Of a DNA stretch of 64,000 nucleotides, positions 22,480 through 32,830 are shown piece after piece. The stretch spans positions 72,940,082-73,004,081 of the forward strand of contig OZ023270.1 in NCBI GenBank assembly GCA_964006375.1, given 5' to 3'. The notes below the pieces were generated by a model that was not told the origin of the DNA, ran no database searches, and saw nothing but the letters and a program-made list of their open reading frames with translations. The stretch's first letter is position 1; each line of letters opens with the position of its first letter. Source of the DNA: Tillus elongatus (taxonomy: Eukaryota; Arthropoda; Insecta; Coleoptera; Cleridae). Made by a program: the position numbers and the translations under genes.

Positions 22480-22492
22480 TTTATGCATTTCT
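22480..22492 (+). repeat. 13-bp target-site duplication, right copy
   Basis: The sequence tttatgcatttct matches 22221-22233. Confidence 0.8.
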
Positions 22493-23313
22493 GGTAAATA
22501 AACCATATTTCTGAATTGCAGTTAACAACTGACGGCTACTACTGTTATGCGGTTACAATTACACAACAAGTTGCTAAGGCGTTTTAAGCAAAACTAACAT
22601 TGCCAACTATGAAGAATGTTTATCACTTTTTATGTCTTCTTTTTAATTAATCCGATCCAAAAGGGACACTGTAGTTGTTTCTGATTGCTTTCTCCTTACC
22701 AATAATGAAACCTCATTAGTTATTAATTTTTTAGTGTGTTGTAGTGTGAATCAGATGAGCTGGTCAGGGGCACGTAAGAGAAAATGTTGACGTAGTCTAT
22801 TTTAACCAACTTCAAACAATTTATGGTAAAGTTTTTTAAGCAGTTAGAGGAAAATCCAACGGCATTATTTAAGTTAGACATAGCTCATTTCCAAAATTAA
22901 AAAAAAGTCGTTCATACACCAATTCACTAAAAATACAAACTTATTTTGTTTGAACGTTGTCGAATTATTGAAGTCATGTGTTCTAATATTTCCAACTGAA
23001 TGTTTCCGATTCCACATTATTTTTCCTCAATTGTTTTCCGATTGTTCAGATCAATTCGTATGCTTTCGACTGCGTTGCATCCAGCGGAGCGTTTCGATAG
23101 CCCAATATTTCCATATAATAAACCAAATATAGTCTAGTCATGTAGAATCTATTAATCAGTCTTTAAGTTTTGAGCGAGTCTGGATTCTCTATTCTGAATA
23201 CGAGTTATAAGTTGCGCATATTAGGGTGTATTGATATAATTGTTAGCTTTGATCGTTTCCATGGACAAACAAAAAATGGTAATACCCTAGCAATGAACGA
23301 TAACCGCTAAAAC
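22493..23313. other. AT-rich region, no gene recognised
   Basis: Only short background frames; no transposon blocks identified. Confidence 0.45.
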
Positions 23314-24172
23314 ATCTAGAAATTTACTGTGTGGATATTGGATCATGCCGATAAAGACATCTGGTGAGATAAACAACATCAACTCAACTCATCTTTTTTT
23401 TAAATAGAAAACTAAAAACCCAGATGTCTGTCTCACCGTGTTAACTCTAACAAAGGATAAATAATTCAACTAAAATACTACATAAAAACTATATTTATAT
23501 TGATTTTAATTCTACGTGAAAGTATTTATATTGACTACATAGATACAACAAACCGGTCGAGTTATTGACAATAATCTATTATTCTACCAGACAAATTAGG
23601 AGTATTTAAGCGGTCAAATGCAAAGAGAAAATAAAGGGCTTGAAATTACAGGTGCCGCACGGTTTAATGAAGTTTTGTTCTTAATAGACCTTAATATAAA
23701 AATACTTTCTAATGAAACAAGCATAGTTTGATGGTTTATATTAAGGTCTATTAAGAACAAAACTTCATTAAATCGTGCGGCACCTGTAATTTCAAGCCTT
23801 TTATTTTCTCTTTGTATTTGACCGCTTAAACACTCCTCATTTGTCTGGTAGAATAATAAATTATTGTCAATAACTCGACCGGTTTATACATATACTTACC
23901 TATATGTTTGTCTCGACTTAAAGACCTGTGCGGTTTGTTGTATCTATGTAGTCAATATAAATACCTTCACGTAGAATTAAAATCAATATAAATATAGTTT
24001 TTATGTAGTATTTTAGTTGAATTATTTATCATTTGTTAGAGTTAACATGGTGAGACAGACATCTGGGTTTTTAGTTTTCTATTTAAAAAAAAGATGAGTT
24101 GAGTTGATGTTGTTTATCTCACCAGATGTCTTTATCGGCATGATCCAATATCCACATAGTAAATTTCTAGAT
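23314..24172. repeat. Foldback element: long inverted repeat, ~387 and 438 bp arms, 34-base loop
   Basis: The left arm 23314-23700 (from atctagaaatttactg to agaccttaatataaa) is a nearly exact inverted copy of the right arm 23735-24172. The loop is 23701-23734. The right arm has about 50 extra bases near 23885-23935 between ctcgaccggtt and tgcggtttgttg that are missing from the left arm. There is no coding capacity and no recognised terminal motif or target duplication. A transcript crossing it would form a very long double-stranded hairpin. Confidence 0.95.
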
Positions 24173-24249
24173 CGAAAGGAAACGTGCTGATTCTTTAAAT
24201 AACTCGGGTCCTTTTAAACCTATATTAGATAAGGGTCATAAATTTGTCG

Positions 24250-24520
24250 ACCAGAAGATTAAAGCAGGTCTCACTGCGCAATAAACAAACGATCGTTCTT
24301 GGACGAGAACTTTACTTCGGACTAGTTCGTTTCGCTTGACGCGATATAAATACACGGGATCTAGTTTTTTATGTTAGAATTTTCTTCCTCTGAAGATGTT
24401 GACATTGACAACGAAACGATCGTAAGGTCTCTGAAATATGTGTTGTGGTGATTTGGGTGTTCTCCAAGTGTACTTATTAGTGCTCATTACAGGTTCCAGT
24501 TTTCACATAGTTTATCATCC
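24250..24520 (+). mobile_element. Penelope-like element terminal fragment with hammerhead-like core
   Basis: The fragment contains CTGAAGA at 24390-24396, the potential stem gttg/caac, GAAAC at 24413-24417, the 8-base palindrome acgatcgt (24416-24423) and flanking cct/agg that can pair. It then continues with gtggtgatttgggtgttctc and agtgctcattacaggttcca, shared with 22234-22479. The organisation fits hammerhead ribozymes described in Penelope-like retroelements, except for one extra base between the CTGANGA box and stem II. Confidence 0.5.
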
Positions 24521-24904
24521 TGGATATTTTGTCAAACCTCTTACTCTTTGTAATGAAGGTAGATATCTTTAACGTGTCCAACAACGCATGTCACACGAGA
24601 ACGACGGCTGTGCGTCCTCTCTGAAGGGCGGAATGTGCAGATATTCAACTGGCCCAAACACAATTGCAGAAGCACATGTTCTTGCCACTAGAGCACCAAG
24701 GTTGCTAAATGTTGGTGTGGAATTTCAAGTAAAAAGTCTGAGAGATATATGATATCTCTCTTATCTTTGAGGTCCAGGGTTGAACATACTGAGCCGTAAG
24801 AGACAGTTATCAAATTGGGGCCCCGAAATCGGAATACAACGACCCACCCTACCCCCATCCACCGCTCTAAGGAGTATGCAGATTGATGCCTTGGAGTTGA
24901 AATT
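24521..24904. other. Unassigned region before Jockey-like element
   Basis: No clear domain. 24590-24680 could belong to the 5' part of the following retrotransposon, but no endonuclease motif is readable. Confidence 0.35.
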
Positions 24905-26530
24905 TGGAATATGACAAAGAGACTGAATAATGGGAATACTAATAGAACAAACAAATATCAAGATGCCATATGGGCAGAAGGATCCCTTAGTAGTATCACA
25001 CCAGATTACGCCAAAGAAAATAATTGCGACATGGTACACACACACCAACACGATCATCCTCTACTTCAAAAGTTCTCATTATTGGAATTAGAAAATAGTC
25101 TAAAAAACAGAAAGACAAATTCGTCTCCAGGAGCTGATGGGATCTCTCATAAAATTAAATTGATTCTTCTAGCAATGTTTAATAATATTTGGCTGTCTGG
25201 AAGAATCCCAGAACACTGGAAAATATACATTATCACTGCTTCCTTAAAACCCTTCAAGGACCCTCTAAAATGTGATTCCTATGGCGTCACTATCGAAATC
25301 ACGAAAGAAGAATTTCAACAAAACGTGTGGTTCCAGTGGCGTAGATACGAAACTTAATTTTGAACCTAATAACCAACACAAGTTTCAAAATAGAAGAAGG
25401 AAAGGAGGTGACACATTTATAAGAGGTGAAGCTGATCCAGTTTCTGGCTTCTCTGCGGGTGAACTTAAGTTATGGCTGTATGTTGGAAGATGCCACCCTG
25501 ACAAGACTGCTGACAGTGTCAAGAGGGACATTGAGGGCAAAGTTCCCCAGCATATAGTTGATGTGGAAAGGCTGCAAACAAGGGGACATACAAACTCATT
25601 TACATTCCGACAGCCACCCTAAACGTGACATACGCACTGTACGCAGACGACATTACCATCCTCAGCAGCTCCACTCAGCCGAGGCTAATAACCGAACGAC
25701 TTCAGACCGCCGTAATCGAGCTGCAATCATGGTATATAATATATATATTCTAACCATAAACCCCGATAAATGTTCAGCTGTCCTATTTTCCAAGAGGAGA
25801 CACACCTCACGAACACGTATCATTAGACAACCGTCTAATTCTCTGGCAAGATCCCGCCAAATACCTCGGGGTTTTCCTCGACAAACACTTAACATGGCGC
25901 CCCCATGTCGATCACGCCCGAAAAAAAGCCTCTATGTTAATCTCGAAGCTGTTCCCACTTCTAAATAGAAATTCCAAACTGTCCATGAACAAGTTGCTCA
26001 TGTACAAAGTCATCATCCGGCCAGCCTTGGCCTATGCATCACCTGCATGGGCCAACACGGCCGCAACACACATCAAGACCCTTCAAATCATGCAGAACAA
26101 AATTCTGAGCATGGTTACCGGAGCGCCATGGTTTGTCCGAAACAGTCAGATTCACTCTGATCTGGAAATGCCTTCGATACTTGAGTTTATAACTCAACTA
26201 TCCACAATTCAGTTCGCAAAAGCCGCTTCTCACCCAAATGCTCTTCTCCGTGGTGCCACCGACTACGACGAGCAACTTCCACATAAGCATAAGCGTCCAA
26301 AACTTATACTTACCCGCTAACGCCCCCGCGGCAAAAACAGAATGGAAACATTCATACCCAAAAAGTCATTGTGTGAAATCTCTCAGACGGAGGTATGGAC
26401 TAAGGTCCGGTCCTCCCAGGGAGGGGGTTTTAGTGAGTACAGTCTCACAGTACCTCGATATCCCACGGCACCTACGGGGCCGTGAATGGGGTCTGCATGA
26501 GCATTTCCTCCTCCTGTATAAAAAAAAAAC
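24905..26530 (+). mobile_element. Scrambled Jockey-like non-LTR retrotransposon with poly(A)
   Basis: The segments appear in a non-standard order. First, an RT start at 24911-25290 (LLELENSLKNRKTNSSPGAD, IWLSGRIPEHWKIYIITASL). Second, an ORF1-like nucleic-acid-binding segment at about 25370-25620 (LKLWLYVGRCHPDKTADSVK, VERLQTRGHTNSF). Third, an RT palm-to-C-terminus at about 25625-26320 (YALYADDITILSSST, NPDKCSAVLFSKR, YLGVFLDKHLTWRPHVDHAR, VIIRPALAYASPAWANTAAT, LQIMQNKILSMVTGAPWFVR). It ends at about 26530 with nine A residues after a GC-richer 3' UTR (about 26385-26520). The RT segments match one Jockey-type ORF2; the ORF1-like block sits where the central RT should be. Frames are broken at about 25290 and 25740-25900. 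Confidence 0.8.
25934..26320 (+). pseudogene. Jockey-like RT thumb and C-terminal region, 128-codon open frame
   Basis: The open segment MLISKLFPLLNRNSKLSMNK ... NALLRGATDYDEQLPHKHKR continues, in the same frame, the degraded RT palm at 25640-25930. VIIRPALAYASPAWANTAAT and LQIMQNKILSMVTGAPWFV are the conserved C-terminal blocks of Jockey-clade ORF2 proteins. It lacks its N-terminal catalytic half in frame, so it is a remnant. Confidence 0.85.
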
Positions 26531-26962
26531 TCATTTAGGGCAAGTGCACAGCATTCAGTTAAGGAAATCTCATATCTTGCCAGTTTCTGGCCCAAGGGTG
26601 TATTGGTCATACCCGTGCAGCCGCAGCCACATTCTAACGGCGTCACCTACGATAAATCCAAAATCAATTTAAGTTTTTAAAATGTGCCGTGTTTGACAAA
26701 TAAGCTAAACATTGTGGAACTTTTTCTACATAATAATTCGATTGATATTCTATGCGTCGCTGAGCACTGGTGTAGTGATATACTAAGTACTATGAATATT
26801 CCTGGTTTCGCAATTGCAGGTCATTTTTGCGGTTCACAACATCAACATGGTGGTGTTTTGATATACGTCCGGGAATGTATGTCTTTCAGAGAACTTAATT
26901 TTGTGACTGGAACTCCAACTGAAGTAGACTCTGAGACGTGTGGTATTTTGTTGACAGCAGGG

Positions 26963-27240
26963 TCAAAGTCGCGGTCTCCTCAATAACGAATTTTTTATAC
27001 GAAAATTAGCTAAAACTTATAGACAGTTAAACCATAAATTTAACTAAACCTACAGCCAAAACATTAGAGAAAGGGTCTATTTGGAATGAATTTTCTGTAA
27101 ATATTTTAGTAACATGAAGGAGAATGATGGTTGAAGAAATTTTTTCAAAATTCAAAAGTCGCGATCTCCTCAGTGATTTTTTTTAAAAGAAAATTCACTA
27201 AAAAGTGTCGTACTCTTTTCTTCTGTAATTAAACCACCCT
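26963..27240. repeat. Repeat K fragment inside element H
   Basis: Shares tatagacagttaaaccataa, agaaagggtctatttggaat and aatattttagtaacatgaag with 18060-18180 and, inverted, 52080-52210. Noncoding. Confidence 0.6.
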
Positions 27241-28038
27241 GTATGTTCGAAACGAAGCCCTTTAGGACCTATATTTATCGAAACTTTTTGCTTTAAAATC
27301 AAGTGAATTCTGCACAATCTTTGACGAGGCCTTTCCGTGTGAGTTGGTTGAGCAAAAACAAATCTCCCACAACAAACTAACGTATAAACCCTCTCCAGAG
27401 GTAAGAAAATGTTGCGAAAATTTGAAAACTCCCAACTGGATTAAAAAGAATTGTAATGATGACCAGGTCACCAATTATTACAAAAAATACAAAAAACAAC
27501 AACATTAAAATACAGCAGGAAAAACAGGATTATTATCATAACTTGAGACAAAATTCAGATAACAAAACAAGAACGCTTTGATCAATTGTTAATTATAAAT
27601 CTGGGAAGAAAATTAACAAAAATAAGTCAATAATAATTAAACATAACGATGAAATAGTTAAAGATCCAGAAATTATAGGGAATCTATTTGGTAACTTTTT
27701 CTCACGGGACGCCCAAAACCAGGTACAATTGCATTTTAACAACTCTAACAGCAATTCTTGTACAACTTCATTGGTAAATAGGGAATCGTTATTTTTGTAC
27801 CCGTTTACTTCTCTGGAAATTAAAAACGTTATAAAAAAACTTGAAAAACAAAAAGTCTACTGGTGTTGACGAGGTGTCCATCTCGGTTATAATGCAGTAC
27901 TCGAAGATAATTGTATCCTATATCTGTGACATATTGAATTTGTCAATAACTTTCAGCTGTTTTCCTATGCAGTTAAAAAATGCAAAAGTAGTTCCGGTTG
28001 CTAAAAGGGGACATAGTTTTAATATCCTAAACTATAGG

Positions 28039-29840
28039 ATATATCGTCGAGTGGTTGAGTGGTAACGTTCTGTTTTGCTCGGCTCGTGTTAAATTCCTTA
28101 AAAACGTTGGTTATAAGTTTTAAAAATAGCCGCAGAATAAACTGGTGATAGTGTAGTAGATGAGCAGTCGCACCAGCGGGCTTACGCCTGACTTAAGTGG
28201 TGGATAAGCTCTAATTTATAGTTACAAGAAGTATAATATTCAATAAAACTTAAAGAAACGAGAAAATAAAAGATCTTATCATCTGTCAATTTAGGCGAAT
28301 TTTCTTGAATATTTCAATATAAAGGTTTCCATACACTACAATAGTATGTCCGTGACTAAATTGGGCAACATTACAGGTGAGCAATTATATAACATCATTG
28401 ATAAGGTTATGAGAGAAAGAAATTCTGAGCAGACTACACAAATACAACAGGATTTAATTAAATTAAAGCTTGCTGAGTGAAGTGAATGAAAATAAAAAAC
28501 AAATAGATGACTTAAAAAAAGGTGTCAATACCTTGAGAAGGAAAACAGGTACTTGGAGAGTAAACGCAAGAGAATCAACATAGTGGTTTATGGATTACAA
28601 GTGCCGGAGGAGGATACTCTGCACGTGGTGATAACAAAACTAAACGACTTGTTGGGTGTGTCCTTGGGTTTGCAAGACATTAACAATATAATGCTATTGG
28701 GGAAACGGGAGCGTGACCAGCCTATTCTTGTTGAACTGTTATCATTCCTTAGAAAACAAGAAGTTTTAAAAAATACACACAAGCTTAAAGGAAGTAAAAT
28801 CTATATTACGAAGGATTACACTAGGAAAGAACTAGAAGAAAGGAAGAAGTTGAAAGAATACCAGAAAGAATTTAGATCAAGAGGAATGAATGTGTTTGTA
28901 AAGCAGAACAAAATTATAATAAATGATGTTGCTTATACGCTTAAACAACTTATAGAAGAAGAAGAATTTGCATTTGAGCTACCTATTAGGTCACACAGTG
29001 AAACAGGAACACCGCTCTCATCAAGACAACCAATACTAGACGAACTAGAGGAAAACTTGTCACAAGATAATACAGACATTAAAGCAAAGAGAGGAGGAGA
29101 AGCTGCACAAGCATCATTGCAGAACAATGCAATTGGTAAAACGTCAGCTGAAAATTTGCAGGAAGTTCAAGACAAGCTTAGAAGAACCGAGAGGATAGGT
29201 AAACACAGCAGGATAAATTCAGCTTCATTAACTTCGGGTGCACACACAAGGCAGACATCCAAAATAAGTGTTATTCAGAAATGGATTCTCAAGGTTTTGT
29301 ATGGCAAAGATAGATTGTATCCCAGTGATCAACTTTTTGATGAGTTGGGGATTTTAGATTTGCGGCAAATGTATGCTGGGTCTGTGTTGTTGTGGTTTTT
29401 TTGGTAACAAACATATTTATCTGCGGATTGAACACGGATATAACATGAGAGTGCAGAGGTGTGAGGTTGACAGAATCCATAAAACCATAGGCAAAAAATA
29501 TTATAGATACTATGGACCAAAGCCATATAACCTGTTACCTGACTCGGTCAAAAGTATTGGTGGTGTGCGACCTTTCAAGTGGCTGTAAGTAAATGGCTTA
29601 TAAATACTCCCAGGGATAAAATTGAGAAAACTATTACTAGTTGAATGAGGAATGTATACCACTCAAAAAAAGGTAAAGATGTAGAATAAATTGATGTATA
29701 TTTTATGCATATAAGCTAAAAGCTTCTGTAATAAACTTGTAGTTTATTCGTCGTTAACTAAAATCATGTGCTTATTGGAGTAATTTTCCATTTGTAATTA
29801 GAATTAAGTATGTAGAATTTTGGATGAATAAACTTATTAT
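28039..29840 (+). mobile_element. HAL1-like internally deleted non-LTR retroelement with TSD
   Basis: Flanked by tatagg at 28033-28038 and 29841-29846, it interrupts the RT of element H exactly at the NYR | QISIL boundary. It has a 5' UTR (28039-28344), an ORF1 (28345-29260), the far C-terminal end of an ORF2 (29260-29590) and a 3' UTR ending in gaataaacttattat. The whole endonuclease and nearly all of the RT are absent, and the ORF1 and ORF2 ends are joined in one frame. The arrangement parallels mammalian HAL1 elements (ORF1-bearing derivatives of a LINE); the comparison is by architecture only. Confidence 0.75.
28345..29407 (+). pseudogene. ORF1 protein fused to ORF2 C-terminus (284-codon main frame)
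   Basis: From 28345 (MSVTKLGNITGEQLYNIIDK) a coiled-coil-like segment runs to a frameshift near 28478, then resumes as LKKGVQYLEKENRYLESKRK at about 28505-28560. The uninterrupted frame 28553-29407 holds the RNA-binding-type block RINIVVYGLQVPEEDTLHVV, LLGVSLGLQDINNIMLLGKR and SFLRKQEVLKNTHKLKGSKI (residues 8-85). It then holds a charged region and, from about residue 240, VIQKWILKVLYGKDRLYPSD and FDELGILDLRQMYAGSVLLW, which are typical of ORF2 C-termini. After a stop at 29405 the C-terminal block continues in the next frame (HGYNMRVQRCEVDRIHKTIG). ORF1 proteins are RNA chaperones that coat the element's RNA. Confidence 0.75.
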
Positions 29841-29878
29841 TATAGGCAAATATCCATATTGAGTGTGTCTTCTAAGAT

Positions 29879-30352
29879 ATGGAGAAAGCGATGGTCGATA
29901 GAATTGAGATATTCCTACAAAAACATAGTTTAGTTACCAAGTGTCAATACGGTTTCCGGAGTGGTTTATCTACGGAGGAAGCTACTAGTGATTTTATACA
30001 ACATTTTCACGAGGATTTAGATAAGGGTATGCACGTGGTAACTGTCATGTTCGACCTATCGCGCGTGTTTGACACGCTTAATCCGGGTTATGTGAGCGAA
30101 AAATTGCGATGCCTGGGTATACGTGGACCGGCAAATGACTGGGTTTTGTCGTTTTTAACTGATAGATGGATGATGGTTTTGGTTGGGGGCACTTTTTCGG
30201 ATTCATATGAGATAAATCTGGGCACTCCACGGGGTAGTATTTTGGGTCTGTTGCTGTTTGTTTTGTATGAGAATGACCTGCCCGACTACATAAAGGTGGG
30301 TAGGGTGTTCATGTACGCGGACGAAACCACCGTGGTGTGTGTCTGGTCGTGA
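29879..30352 (+). pseudogene. Element H reverse transcriptase palm segment
   Basis: A 157-codon open frame with KCQYGFRSGLSTEEATSDF (about residue 22), VVTVMFDLSRVFDTLNPGY (about 55; palm motif A, FDLSRVFD), INLGTPRGSILGLLLFVLYE (about 115) and RVFMYADETTVVCV (about 142; motif C altered to YADE). It lies downstream of the 1.8 kb insertion and just upstream of the hAT. It continues in another frame as GDEVNQKVNTVICQFGEWCE to the hAT insertion point. Confidence 0.85.
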
Positions 30353-30504
30353 TGGTGACGAGGTAAATCAAAAGGTAAACACTGTAATATGCCAGTTTGG
30401 TGAGTGGTGCGAAGCAAACCACGTAATCATAAACCATGGTAAAACACCGTTCGTAGCGTTCAGGAGTTGCCACCGACTGCCTCTCATTCAGGAGTTTGGG
30501 GATG

Positions 30505-30512
30505 GTATGCAC
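30505..30512 (+). repeat. hAT 8-bp target-site duplication, left
   Basis: gtatgcac, identical to 32629-32636. Confidence 0.95.
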
Positions 30513-30685
30513 TAGGGATGGGCACCTAACATCGATGTTTTTGGAATATCGATGTTTTCCATTGATCATCGATGTTTAAAACATCGATGTTGTAATTTCG
30601 ATGTTATATTTTTAACATCGATGTTACTTGTAATCATCGAAACATCGTTACGTATCCCACAAATCCTGTTGCAAATGCATATCGT

Positions 30686-32105
30686 TTGCAAATTAAAAAA
30701 ATGTGTTGCTATTGTTTGATGACAGATATATGGACAGATATGCAATGTAGAAGTTTTATTGGTGTTACTATGCACTTTGAAGATAACAATTCCATAAATT
30801 CTGTTGACTTAGGTGTATATCTTTTAGATGAACGGCATACAGCCGAATACATTTCAGGAGTGTTAAAACGTATATATGAGGAATGGGGTATCCTAGAAAC
30901 TAAAGTTACTACTGTTGATACGGATGGAGCGGCCAATATGACAAAAGCTATTGAGGAAACGTTTTCCAAAAAAGGCACATTCATTGCTTCGCTCATCAAA
31001 TATATTTAGTTGCTGACAGAGCTATAAAATCTATTTCGGAATTGTGATCAGTTATATCTAAATTAAAACACTTATAACGTGGTTTAGGCATTCAGTAGTA
31101 GCTGCTGATGAATTACGGAAGGCACAAACAAGCGACCATAAACCTGAAACAAAATTTATACAAGAGGTGTCCACCCGCTGGAATTTCACATACTACATGA
31201 TTAATCGTTTTCTTGAACTGCGGAAATACATAAATACCATAGTGAACAGACATCCTTCTGCCCCCACAATGGTTACAGCCAAGGAAGTTTTTGAACTGAA
31301 TAAAATCATTGAACTTCTAAAGACGTTAGAAGCAGTAACAACAGAAATTTGTGGTCAAAAGTATATTAGTTCAAGTCTTGTAATCCCTCTCACGTATAAT
31401 TTGGAAAAAGAAGTTTCACACATTGAATGTGATGTAATCGACACCTTAGGTATTTCACTAAAAGAAGCACTTCTCCAAGAATGTAGGAAACGATTTTCTG
31501 CTGTTGTTCAACAATTAGCCGTGGCAATCTTGCTGGATCCGAGGTTCAAAAAGATTTATTTTAAGAGTCCTCATAATGTTGCAGCAGCAGTTAATCTAAT
31601 ACAACAGTTATCACTGTTAGCAGAAACGCAAGATGATGCCCACAAACGCGAAATAATAGAAAGTGAAACGACAAATAATAAACAGGACACGGGTAAGTAG
31701 GCTAGATTGTCACAATGATGTTTGGTAAAAATTTTAACATAATTATAGTTACTCCAAAGGGCAATATATGGGCGCATCATTCTCAGTTAGTTCAAAAGAG
31801 TGATTTACAAGAAAAAGAACAATTAAGCGAAATGTCTTTGTATTTAAAGAATCCTCTAATTAATCTTACCCAGAATCCACTGAAATGGTGGTCAGATAAT
31901 AAAAATGCATGTCCCCATTTATACCCTGCCGCGAAAAAATTCTTGTCCATAGTGGCGACTTCTGCACCGGCAGAATTTTTTTTCCAAAGCTGGACAGACA
32001 GCCACGCAAGAAAGAAACCGTTTAACTGGAGAACACTTGGGTAAAATATGATTCCTTCAGTCCATTAACAGAGATTACTGGAGTATATAAAACTCTATGG
32101 TGAGA
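30686..32105 (+). pseudogene. hAT transposase, N-terminally truncated and frameshifted
   Basis: 30686-31009 encodes LMTDIWTDMQCRSFIGVTMH (first catalytic aspartate region), VYLLDERHTAEYISGVLKRI and VTTVDTDGAANMTKAIEETF (second catalytic aspartate region). After a stop and frameshift, 31167-31700 has STRWNFTYYMINRFLELRKY (the conserved RW region), an insertion domain, and LAVAILLDPRFKKIYF. 31715-32044 has NPLKWWSDNKNACPHLYPAA and KKFLSIVATSAPAEFFFQSW, the C-terminal dimerisation block with the LxxWW and SxPAE motifs. The usual N-terminal BED zinc finger has no room before 30686 and is missing. The protein would be inactive, so this copy needed a helper. Confidence 0.9.
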
Positions 32106-32133
32106 TTATCAGTATTATCACTAATATTGGTGA

Positions 32134-32139
<6 letters not shown>

Positions 32140-32221
<82 letters not shown>
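32140..32221. repeat. (TA)n microsatellite
   Basis: Uninterrupted TA dinucleotides inside the hAT 3' region. Confidence 0.97.
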
Positions 32222-32225
<4 letters not shown>

Positions 32226-32628
32226 AGGGTTATTAACAGTTTAGAATTAAATTTTAAGTTTACTTTTTATTATTAAAGTCATTAGAAGTTAAGTTTTTCT
32301 ATTTTTGTTTTACACATTCTTTCTTATTTTATTGCAGTACAATAAACATTTATTTATTTTTGTTACCACTTATTTTTTGTATTATTTGCACCTGCATTAA
32401 TCTGCATCGGAATATATTTCCATTTTCTAATGCCTACAAAACTACAAACCATTTTTTTTCTCGAAAGAACATAGAATTATAGAATTGGTAAATTCACAAT
32501 TATTTTGAAAACATCGATGTTTCCCAACATCGATTTTTCCAGCCGATGTTTTTCCTGTCATCGATAGTAGGTTTCGATGTTAAACATCGATGTTAACATC
32601 GATGTTTTAAGAAATGTGCCCATCCCTA

Positions 32629-32636
32629 GTATGCAC
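32629..32636 (+). repeat. hAT 8-bp target-site duplication, right
   Basis: gtatgcac, matching 30505-30512. Confidence 0.95.
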
Positions 32637-32830
32637 TGCTGTGCTACGGAGGGAAGGTTCCTTGGGGTCACAGTTGATCAGCACTTGTCCTGGAAGTCGC
32701 ATGTTTGTTATGTCTGTGGCAAGCTTAAATCTGCCTATTTTATGATATATAATCTTAAGAACTCTCTAAGTGACGCACATTTGTTTCATTCCTTAGAGTT
32801 TGTGTACATGCTTAATTAACACCCTGTATA

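Larger units (their letters stand above)
30513..32628 (+). mobile_element. hAT-superfamily DNA transposon, complete ends, dead transposase
   Basis: The 13-base terminal inverted repeats are tagggatgggcac at 30513 and gtgcccatcccta at 32616-32628, flanked by the 8-bp duplication gtatgcac expected for hAT. Both subterminal regions are packed with the palindrome aacatcgatgtt and variants (30530-30650 and 32505-32605), the likely transposase binding sites. A (TA)n tract of about 80 bases lies at 32140-32221. Length 2116 bases. Confidence 0.95.
26665..32830 (+). mobile_element. Non-LTR retrotransposon H, split by three nested insertions
   Basis: Pieces of one ORF2 appear in order: endonuclease 26684-26960 (CLTNKLNIVELFLHNNSIDI, CVAEHWCS, GGVLIYVRE); RT start 27841-28038 (NKKSTGVDEVSISV, NAKVVPVAKRGHSFNILNYR); RT continuation 29847-30512 (QISILSVSSK then EKAMVDRIEIFLQKHSLVTK, CQYGFRSGLSTEEA, VMFDLSRVFDTL, GTPRGSILGLLLFVLYENDL, FMYADETTVV); and after the hAT, 32637-32818 (RFLGVTVDQHLSWKSHV). 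The RT sequence resumes exactly across each insertion. The second palm motif is YADE, not YADD, so the enzyme is dead. 26965-27240 is repeat K; 28039-29840 and 30513-32628 are separate elements. Confidence 0.85.

Noticed and set aside
28039..28110. tRNA-like SINE head (tggttgagtgg resembling an A box)
   Set aside because: No convincing B box or cloverleaf; the segment is the 5' UTR of the TSD-flanked HAL1-like element.
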